Shown here piece by piece: positions 1 to 4,939 of a stretch of DNA of 6,823 nt (the first letter of the stretch is position 1; the number at the start of each line of letters is the position of its first letter). Source of the stretch: Dehalococcoidia bacterium UBA1123 (lineage in GTDB: Bacteria; Chloroflexota; Dehalococcoidia; Lucifugimonadales; UBA1123); NCBI GenBank assembly GCA_002313895.1, contig DCAW01000163.1:1-6823 (forward strand), in the 5' to 3' direction. The notes beneath the pieces are model-generated. The model saw only the letters and a list, made by a program, of their open reading frames with translations. It was not told where the DNA came from and ran no database searches. A program made the position numbers and the translations under genes.

Positions 1-774
1 GAGTCTAGCCGTGTTCTGAGTGTCTGGATGGGGGTGGCCGCACGGAACGTTGTTTTCCTTGCAGATGGCCAGGATCGAGTTTATCGCGTCGGCGACCACA
101 GGATGGTCGTACTGTCGGGGGTATCCAAGCTCTTGGCTCAAGTCGCCCTCTCCGATCAGCACTACGCCGATGCCCGGAACCTCTTTCAAGATGGATGGCA
201 GATTCTCGATAGCCTGAACATCTTCGCACTGGATGACGACGAGGATTTCGCCTTCAGGAGCCAGTGGCCAAACGTCGGCCTTGGCGTAGTATTCTTGCTG
301 GCTCAAGCCCCAGTACCGCGCCGCGCGAACGGGAGCGTCTCCCCGAATCCCTGGAGGATCGTAATCTTCCTTCTCAGGCATGCGAGGATATCGGCAGGCT
401 CGAACGGCGTTCCATGCCTCCTCCACGGTGCTAATGTGGGGAAAGATGATGCCATAGACGCCTATGTCCAGCACTTGCTTCGCGATCCATTGGTTCATCT
501 CGCCGCCGTTGGGAGGGATACGCACCATCGGAGTGACCGCCGGAGCAAGCGTACCGCCGTTCAGAATCTGCCCCCTGCTCAACAGGTATTGGAGAGCGTC
601 TCTGAGGGCCACAGTGTTGAAGGGGCCATGCTCCATCTCGAACACGACGCCGTCGTAGTTCGTGCCACTCAACGCGGACGCAGACTCAGGGTCGGCCGGG
701 CTGAAAGTCGTGAAGGCAGTTGTGCCTTCCTCAAGAGCCCTGATTACGCCGTTAAGACGGGTAGAATTTGCCAT
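1..774 (-). CDS. HpcH/HpaI-family class II aldolase, partial (C-terminus beyond left edge)
   Basis: The reverse strand reads open from an ATG at 774-772 to the window edge, giving 258 residues with no stop. Family members cleave or form 4-hydroxy-2-oxo acids, usually releasing pyruvate, with a divalent metal in a TIM barrel in the cytoplasm. Visible family signatures: F-E-M-E-H-G at residues 45-50 (catalytic-type His49), M-V-R-I-P at 83-87 (substrate-binding-type Arg85), P-P-G-I-R-G at 140-145, I-Q-C-E at 181-184 (metal-ligand-type Glu184) and L-I-G-E-G-D-L-S at 206-213 (metal-ligand-type Asp211). The start is supported by an AAGGAG ribosome-binding site five bases upstream. Family members are usually around 260-300 residues, so only a few dozen C-terminal residues should be missing. 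It is divergent from the plus-strand operon. The family call is strong; the exact substrate (hydroxy-oxoheptanedioate, carboxy-hydroxy-oxoadipate or another) cannot be read from the sequence. Confidence 0.88.
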   Translation of the reverse strand, partial: MANSTRLNGVIRALEEGTTAFTTFSPADPESASALSGTNYDGVVFEMEHGPFNTVALRDALQYLLSRGQILNGGTLAPAVTPMVRIPPNGGEMNQWIAKQVLDIGVYGIIFPHISTVEEAWNAVRACRYPRMPEKEDYDPPGIRGDAPVRAARYWGLSQQEYYAKADVWPLAPEGEILVVIQCEDVQAIENLPSILKEVPGIGVVLIGEGDLSQELGYPRQYDHPVVADAINSILAICKENNVPCGHPHPDTQNTARL

Positions 775-779
775 GACCG

Positions 780-785
780 CTCCTT
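780..785 (-). promoter_or_regulatory. Ribosome-binding site of the aldolase gene
   Basis: The minus strand reads AAGGAG here, five bases before the ATG at 774. This is a near-ideal Shine-Dalgarno match and fixes the start of the aldolase gene. Confidence 0.8.
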
Positions 786-820
786 CGATAAGAGGATTTT
801 CGCAACTCGGAACGCTGGCG

Positions 821-850
821 ATTCTAACAGGCAAAGTGCGGGACGGACAA
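821..850 (-). promoter_or_regulatory. Candidate extended -10 promoter for the aldolase gene
   Basis: On the minus strand a TAGAAT -10 (821-826) is preceded by TGT, making an extended -10, and by a TTGTCC -35-like element (845-850) at 18 bases. The -10 matches the sigma-70 consensus at five of six bases, the -35 at four of six. The predicted leader is about 40 bases. Its -35 overlaps the -35 of the divergent plus-strand promoter. This is pattern matching only; no start site has been mapped. Confidence 0.45.
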
Positions 851-872
851 CACATCACGCCTCTGATATACT
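844..872 (+). promoter_or_regulatory. Candidate extended -10 promoter for the plus-strand operon
   Basis: TATACT (867-872) directly follows TGA (864-866), giving an extended -10. A CGGACA element (844-849) lies 17 bases upstream and matches the -35 consensus at four of six positions. Transcription would start near 879, giving a leader of about 75 bases before the ATG at 954. No other equally good promoter is visible ahead of the hydratase gene, so this is the best candidate for driving the whole operon. Confidence 0.5.
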
Positions 873-901
873 GCGCCCACTAAATCAGATTGCCTGAAAC
901 C

Positions 902-937
902 TGACCGCCTCGTTTTTGACGGCTGATTGCTGACGGC
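902..937 (+). repeat. Short tandem heptamer TGANNGC in the operon leader
   Basis: Three contiguous seven-base units, TGACGGC, TGATTGC and TGACGGC, run from 917 to 937. A fourth related unit, TGACCGC, sits at 902-908. They lie between the candidate promoter and the ribosome-binding site of the hydratase gene. They could be a regulator-binding array or simple intergenic repeat drift; the sequence does not decide. Confidence 0.5.
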
Positions 938-953
938 TCCCGCAGGGGAACAC

Positions 954-1952
954 ATGATTATCGACGCCCACGCCCACTACACCAGCGCGCCGCCCCAGTT
1001 GCAGGCGTATCGTGGCAGGCAGATTTCGACCTACGCCCGGCCCGCCAGGGCGCGGTTTCAGATAAGCGACGACGAGTTGACCCACTCCCTTCAAGGCCAG
1101 TTCAAACGGATGGACGATTGGGGCATCGACAGGCTAATGTTCTCTCCCCAGGCTTCGGCAATGGGCCATCAGTTCGGTTCGGACCTGCACAGCCGTTACT
1201 GGACCGAGGCGTGCAATGACCTGATATCGCGAGCGGCCAAACTCTGGCCCGACAGAATCAGTCCCGTTTGCCAGCTTCCCCAGTCCTCGGGCGTCAACCC
1301 CGAATATTGGCTGGACGAGTTGGAGCGGTGCGTTGAGATGGGATTCGTGTCTTGCAACATCAACCCGGACATACCTGGAAGCGTCAATCCCTTCACGCCC
1401 TCAATGAAAGAAGATTGGTGGTATCCACTATGGGATAAGATGACCGAGTTCGACTTGCCAGGCACCATCCACGCCAGTTCTACGTTCAACCCGGCCCATC
1501 ATGTAACCGCATCCCACTACATCGCCCAGCATCACTCCGCCGGAGTTGAGATTCTAAGCTCACGTGTGTTCCAAGATTTCCCCAACCTCAAGATAATCAT
1601 CCCTCACGGCGGCGGGGCCATCCCCTATCAGTGGTCGAGGCACAGGGGCAGTCATGTCATGCTGGGACTGGAACCTTTCGAGGATGCCGCCCGCCGTGTG
1701 TATTGGGACATGGCGATTTACGACCAGGAGTCGATGGAGATGCTCATCAAGCGGGTGAGCGTCGATAACGTGCTGTTCGCCACCGAGATATTCGGCGCGG
1801 TCAACGCCATCGACCCTCAAACCGGACGCTCCTTCGAGGATGTCTGCTCCCTATTCGACGCCATCGACTGGCCGAGTGACGAGGACCGCCAGAAGATTTA
1901 CGATGGCAACGCTCGAAAGGTCTATGGCGGCCGCCTCCCATCGGCTTCCTAA
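954..1952 (+). CDS. LigJ-like 4-oxalomesaconate hydratase (amidohydrolase-2 family)
   Basis: A 332-residue protein resembling LigJ from end to end. LigJ is the zinc-dependent hydratase that turns 4-oxalomesaconate (4-carboxy-2-hydroxymuconate) into 4-carboxy-4-hydroxy-2-oxoadipate in protocatechuate 4,5-cleavage. Visible features: the N-terminal metal motif D-A-H-A-H (His6 and His8), I-H-A-S-S with His173, the barrel strand I-I-P-H-G-G-G-A-I-P-Y with His218, and F-A-T-E-I-F-G-A-V with Glu278 followed by I-D-P-Q-T-G. The C-terminal I-Y-D-G-N-A-R-K-V-Y is typical of the family. I chose ATG 954 because the family begins at M-I-I-D-x-H-x-H and AGGGG (944-948) lies five bases upstream. A TTG at 927 is in frame but would add a non-family extension running into the heptamer repeat. 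No signal peptide, so cytoplasmic. The next gene starts 22 bases later. The activity on this exact substrate is inferred, since related decarboxylases share the fold. Confidence 0.85.
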   Translation: MIIDAHAHYTSAPPQLQAYRGRQISTYARPARARFQISDDELTHSLQGQFKRMDDWGIDRLMFSPQASAMGHQFGSDLHSRYWTEACNDLISRAAKLWPDRISPVCQLPQSSGVNPEYWLDELERCVEMGFVSCNINPDIPGSVNPFTPSMKEDWWYPLWDKMTEFDLPGTIHASSTFNPAHHVTASHYIAQHHSAGVEILSSRVFQDFPNLKIIIPHGGGAIPYQWSRHRGSHVMLGLEPFEDAARRVYWDMAIYDQESMEMLIKRVSVDNVLFATEIFGAVNAIDPQTGRSFEDVCSLFDAIDWPSDEDRQKIYDGNARKVYGGRLPSAS

Positions 1953-1974
1953 ATTCTGATCTCCTGAGGACCCA

Positions 1975-2910
1975 ATGCCAGAATTGACGTTACAAACCGC
2001 CTTTGGCAACTACGGCCACACCAACGCTCTGAAGGACGGCAGTCTAAGTTCAAAATATTTCGAGTTCGACCATGTTGAGGTTAATCCCGTCACAGCAATT
2101 TTCCGACGCATGGTGCGCGGACTGGAGTTCGACGTTTCCGAGATGGCGTTCTCGACGTATCTCTGCTCCAGGGTGTACCGTCAGGCATTTACGGCTATTC
2201 CGATATTTCTGACGCGCGGATTTCATCAAGATGCAATCTCTTACAACACCAACTCTGGAATCCAGTCGCCCACTGATCTGGAAGGCCGAAGAGTCGGAGT
2301 CCGAGGCTACACCGTGACCACAGGAGTCTGGGTTCGCGGAATCCTGAATTCAGTCTATGGCGTGGATCTGGATCAGGTGACTTGGGTGTTGTCGGGCGAT
2401 GAGCATGTGGCCGAGTACGTCGCGCCCTCCAATGTCGAAACTGCGGATAGCGGTGATCTTCGCGCTATGCTCGCATCTGGGGAAATCGACGCGGCGATCG
2501 GCGCTCCCGCCTCTGACTCTCCGGACATTCAACCCCTGATTCCCGACGCCCGTGCCGCCGGAGCCGAGTATTTTGGGAACACCGGAATCTATCCGATCAA
2601 TCATTCAATCGTCGTCAGGAACGACGTCCTCGAAGCAAACCCGTGGCTTGCGAAGGAATTATTCACAATGTTCACAGCCGCCAAGCGGACATACCTCGAA
2701 AGTGTCCGCTCGAATAGAGATGACATGAACTCGGCAGACAAAGCCCTCATGGATGTTACAGAAATCGTCGGCGACGATCCCCTGCCTTACGGTCTAGTAT
2801 CAAGCATGCCCGCGTTGGAAGCGTTCATTCAATTCTGTGTTGATCAGCAGGTGATTCCTGAGAAAGTCGAACCAGAGCAGGTGTTCGCCCCCAGCACATT
2901 GACACTGTGA
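1975..2910 (+). CDS. Pht5-like 4,5-dihydroxyphthalate decarboxylase-family protein
   Basis: A 311-residue protein of the 4,5-dihydroxyphthalate decarboxylase family, which has a periplasmic-binding-protein-like (NMT1/TauT-type) fold. The characterised enzyme removes CO2 from 4,5-dihydroxyphthalate to give protocatechuate. Matching signatures: F-D-V-S-E-M-A near residue 52, the block G-V-R-G-Y-T-V-T-T-G-V-W-V-R-G (108-122), A-E-Y near 146, L-I-P-D-A near 188 and Y-P-I-N-H (206-210) before a V-V-R-N-D segment. It has no signal peptide or lipobox, which argues for a cytoplasmic enzyme rather than a transporter binding protein. The ATG follows TGAGGA (1965-1970) by four bases. It lies 22 bases after the hydratase and 28 bases before grdC, consistent with one transcript. 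Substrate is unproven; paralogues in other clusters may decarboxylate or bind other carboxylates. Confidence 0.8.
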   Translation: MPELTLQTAFGNYGHTNALKDGSLSSKYFEFDHVEVNPVTAIFRRMVRGLEFDVSEMAFSTYLCSRVYRQAFTAIPIFLTRGFHQDAISYNTNSGIQSPTDLEGRRVGVRGYTVTTGVWVRGILNSVYGVDLDQVTWVLSGDEHVAEYVAPSNVETADSGDLRAMLASGEIDAAIGAPASDSPDIQPLIPDARAAGAEYFGNTGIYPINHSIVVRNDVLEANPWLAKELFTMFTAAKRTYLESVRSNRDDMNSADKALMDVTEIVGDDPLPYGLVSSMPALEAFIQFCVDQQVIPEKVEPEQVFAPSTLTL

Positions 2911-2924
2911 AACTCAAAAGACAC

Positions 2925-2941
2925 GAGGTCCAGGTTATTTG
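2925..2941 (+). promoter_or_regulatory. Ribosome-binding site and TTG start of grdC
   Basis: GAGGT (2925-2929) lies nine bases before TTG at 2939-2941. Alternative in-frame starts are GTG 2972 and ATG 2978, but these would cut into the conserved P-V-I-M-G-V-R-Y segment where the family is already alignable, and neither has a comparable ribosome-binding site. TTG 2939 is therefore preferred. Confidence 0.55.
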
Positions 2942-4396
2942 AACACGATCACGCTTGGCAATCGACATCCGGTGATAATGGGCGTCCGATACTTCTTGGC
3001 CCATGCGCCAGGTCTGGTGAGAAACGGTCACAAGCCGTCTGTGGACATTTCGAGAACTCCAAGCGTGACGGAGGACATCGCCTCTCACCTGCGTACGTTT
3101 GAGAATGCGGTGGGCTACCCTCCGAATCGAGCTTACCTGGGAGATATTTTCCCAGACCAACTCCGCGACATTGACCGCCCCTGGTTCCAGCACAACGGGA
3201 CATCAGAGCGTCGCCAACGACACGGCGATATCATGCCGGAAGCGGAATTACTCGGGATGCTAAAAATCTCCGACGTTTTCGACTCGGTGTGGCTTGAAGA
3301 AAGTTTTGTCCGAGAATCGAAAGCCGCGCTCGAATCGCACCCTCTCATTCAACCAACCGACATGGAAAAGCTGAGCGAGGGCCATTCATACTCGATTATC
3401 GAAGAGCAGTCCGCCAATGAAAGCGCAATGCCTCTGTTTCTCAGAGATGGTCGTCTTGTCGGGTGCGTCAACGGCGCCGAAGAAGACGAAGCGCTGTCCG
3501 CCCACGTTCTGCTCGAAAACCTTGCGTGCAAAGCGACGGCAACAATGGCCCTACGCACTCTCCTGAGCGATGGCGGTTTCGACCCCGCCGGAGTCCAGTA
3601 CATTTTGAACACCGGCGAGGAAGCTGTCGGAGACTCGTTCCAACGGGGCGGCGGGAACATGGCAAAGGCCGTCGGCGAGATGTGTGGACTCGAAAATTCC
3701 ACAGGCTCGGATGTCAAAGCCTTCTGCTGCGCTCCAGTCCACGCTCTGGTTTTGGCAAGCACAATGGTCAGCGCCGGATTGTACGACCAGGTGGCGGTGG
3801 TCGGCGGATGCTCGCTGGCAAAACTGGGCATGAACTACCAGGGGCACCTGAACGCCGACCAGCCCATAATCGAAGATGTTTTGGCGTCGTTCGCCGTCAT
3901 CATCGGAGCCGACGATGGCGAGAGTCCCGTCATTCGGTTGGACTCCATTGGCGGTCACAACATAGGCGCAGGCTCATCTTTGAGGGCGATCACTCGCACT
4001 CTGATTACCGATCCGTTGGACAGGGTGGGCCTGAAGTTCGGAGACATCGACAAGTACGCCATCGAGCTACAGAATCCCGAAATCACCGAACCGTCGGGAG
4101 CGGGCGACGTGACCGAGCGCAACTATCGTTTGATCGCGGGATTGGCGGTGCAGGCCAACGAAATTAAGAGAGACGAATTGCAAAATTTTTCTCAGAAACA
4201 CGGCATGCCGGGGTTCTCATCCACTCAGGGGCACATCGCCTCTGCCATCCCATTCTTGGGACATGCCACAGATGGACTGACCAGCGGAGACATCCAAAGG
4301 GTCATGTTCATCGCCAAAGGTAGCCTGTTCCTGGGCAAGATGACTCAGATGTCCGACGGGTTCTCCTTCATACTGGAGCGCAACCCGTCCAGGTGA
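2939..4396 (+). CDS. grdC: Glycine/sarcosine/betaine reductase protein C, beta subunit GrdC
   Basis: A 485-residue GrdC homologue. Protein C (GrdC plus GrdD) takes the acyl group from selenoprotein A and releases it as an acyl phosphate, acetyl phosphate in glycine reductase, allowing ATP formation. The N-terminal half carries the family blocks F-L-A-H-A-P-G-L-V-R-N-G, V-G-Y-P-P-N-R-A-Y-L-G-D and H-G-D-I-M-P-E. The C-terminal half is a ketoacyl-synthase-III-like fold with E-E-A-V-G-D, Q-R-G-G-G-N, the likely nucleophile segment D-V-K-A-F-C-C-A-P-V-H (Cys263 and Cys264), A-K-L-G-M, L-Q-N-P-E-I-T-E-P and G-H-I-A-S-A-I-P-F-L-G-H-A. Length is close to the family's usual roughly 500 residues and the reading frame is intact. 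It begins at TTG. In clostridial operons grdD follows grdC; here grdA follows directly, so GrdD must be encoded elsewhere or be absent. Confidence 0.93.
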   Translation: MNTITLGNRHPVIMGVRYFLAHAPGLVRNGHKPSVDISRTPSVTEDIASHLRTFENAVGYPPNRAYLGDIFPDQLRDIDRPWFQHNGTSERRQRHGDIMPEAELLGMLKISDVFDSVWLEESFVRESKAALESHPLIQPTDMEKLSEGHSYSIIEEQSANESAMPLFLRDGRLVGCVNGAEEDEALSAHVLLENLACKATATMALRTLLSDGGFDPAGVQYILNTGEEAVGDSFQRGGGNMAKAVGEMCGLENSTGSDVKAFCCAPVHALVLASTMVSAGLYDQVAVVGGCSLAKLGMNYQGHLNADQPIIEDVLASFAVIIGADDGESPVIRLDSIGGHNIGAGSSLRAITRTLITDPLDRVGLKFGDIDKYAIELQNPEITEPSGAGDVTERNYRLIAGLAVQANEIKRDELQNFSQKHGMPGFSSTQGHIASAIPFLGHATDGLTSGDIQRVMFIAKGSLFLGKMTQMSDGFSFILERNPSR

Positions 4397-4411
4397 CGAT
4401 GCCAAATGTCA

Positions 4412-4434
4412 TATAATAGTCGAACGATTCGACT
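4412..4434 (+). promoter_or_regulatory. TATAAT box followed by a 17-bp palindrome ahead of grdA
   Basis: A perfect TATAAT (4412-4417) is followed at once by a perfect inverted repeat with seven-base arms AGTCGAA and TTCGACT around CGA (4418-4434), in the 64-base gap between grdC and grdA. The position would overlap a transcription start and suits an operator, or the RNA could form a small hairpin. There is no acceptable -35: GTGACG (4393-4398) is only 13 bases from the -10. An internal promoter is therefore possible but not established. Confidence 0.4.
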
Positions 4435-4447
4435 CCAAGACGGCTAC

Positions 4448-4452
4448 GGAGG
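4448..4452 (+). promoter_or_regulatory. Strong ribosome-binding site of grdA
   Basis: GGAGG lies eight bases before ATG 4461. It is one of the best Shine-Dalgarno sites in the window and shows that translation really begins at 4461, upstream of the in-frame TGA, rather than at a start downstream of it. Confidence 0.8.
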
Positions 4453-4460
4453 CTGACCAG

Positions 4461-4931
4461 ATGGATCTTAAGGGCAAGAAAGTTATCGCTCTGGGAGAGC
4501 GCGACGGAGTTCAGGGCAACTCCATCGTGGAGTGCGTCAAGAGCGCAGGGGCGGAAGTGGTGATCGAGTTCACGTCATGCTTCGTTTGAACGTCCGCAGG
4601 CGCGCTTGACCTGGAAGGTCAAGAACTGATCAAGCGGACCGCCCAGCGTGTCGGCACCGACAACCTGATCGTGGTCCTCGGCACTCCGACCGCCGACAGC
4701 AGCAAGCTGTTCGCCATGACCGTGACCGAAGGCGACCCCACCTGGGCCGGCCCGCTAGCTGGCGCTGGCCTCGGCGTTCCCGCTTACCACGTCATTGAGG
4801 AAATTATCAAATCTCAGATTGACGCCGATACTTACGAGGAAGAGGTCGGCCTGATGGAGATGACGCTGGAAGACCCTGAAGGAATACTCGAAGCAGTGGC
4901 AGGCGTCCGCGAGTCCAACGGCCTGAGCTAG
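4461..4931 (+). CDS. grdA: Glycine reductase selenoprotein A (GrdA), UGA at codon 43 read as selenocysteine
   Basis: A 156-residue small acidic selenoprotein, the carrier at the centre of glycine, sarcosine and betaine reductases. Its selenol receives the carboxymethyl group from protein B and passes it to protein C; the mixed selenide-sulfide is then re-reduced by a thioredoxin. The frame opens at ATG 4461 and meets TGA at 4587-4589 (codon 43), inside C-F-V-Sec-T-S-A-G-A-L-D-L-E, the GrdA active-site signature, with resolving Cys40. Family sequence continues without break after the TGA: L-G-T-P-T-A-D, V-T-E-G-D-P-T-W-A-G-P-L-A-G, Y-E-E-E-V-G-L-M-E-M. Before it lie K-V-I-A-L-G-E-R-D-G and E-C-V-K-S-A-G-A-E-V-V. 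Homology on both sides rules out a nonsense mutation as the simple reading. Length matches the family (about 155-160). Read naively, only a fragment from ATG 4671 would be called. Confidence 0.95.
4587..4589 (+). other. Selenocysteine codon (UGA) of grdA
   Basis: This in-frame TGA falls exactly at the Sec position of the C-x-x-U redox motif of GrdA. Translating it as selenocysteine requires SelA, SelB, SelC (tRNA-Sec) and SelD elsewhere in the genome. Confidence 0.93.
4590..4623 (+). promoter_or_regulatory. Bacterial SECIS-like hairpin in the grdA coding sequence
   Basis: A perfect seven-base-pair stem, CTTGACC (4605-4611) with GGTCAAG (4617-4623), closes a five-base loop TGGAA (4612-4616). 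The loop begins 22 bases after the UGA and has G as its second and third base. This agrees with the usual bacterial SECIS arrangement: immediately 3' of UGA, inside the reading frame, with an apical loop about 16-37 bases away containing G in its first two positions. SelB would bind it. The 15 bases between UGA and stem show no strong pairing by eye. Confidence 0.75.
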
Positions 4932-4939
4932 CCGCCAGA

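Noticed and set aside
28..897. Long plus-strand open frame of 289 codons
   Set aside because: It lies antisense to the aldolase gene, shows no recognisable family features, and runs through the divergent promoter region. The minus-strand frame carries clear HpcH/HpaI motifs and a strong ribosome-binding site.
927..953. Upstream TTG start for the hydratase
   Set aside because: It would add nine residues not seen in LigJ-type proteins, overlaps the heptamer repeat, and lacks a better ribosome-binding site than ATG 954.
1975..2910. ABC-transporter substrate-binding protein
   Set aside because: The fold is of that type, but there is no signal peptide or lipobox and the sequence blocks match the cytoplasmic Pht5 decarboxylase family; no permease or ATPase gene is adjacent.
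3349..3831. Minus-strand open frame of 160 codons opposite grdC
   Set aside because: It is antisense to a conserved gene, has biased composition and no ribosome-binding site or motif.
3463..4167. Plus-strand open frame of 234 codons inside grdC
   Set aside because: It is a frame shadow, rich in Arg and low-complexity, with no family similarity; grdC in the other frame is fully conserved.
4393..4417. Complete sigma-70 promoter before grdA
   Set aside because: The TATAAT is perfect, but the only -35-like element, GTGACG, is 13 bases away, too close, and there is no adjacent TGN extension.
4587..4589. Nonsense mutation making grdA a pseudogene
   Set aside because: The stop is TGA at the exact selenocysteine position of the CxxU motif, is followed by a SECIS-like hairpin, and the frame is intact on both sides.
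4671..4931. A separate short gene of 86 codons
   Set aside because: This is the C-terminal half of GrdA; homology continues upstream through the UGA to ATG 4461, which has the GGAGG site.
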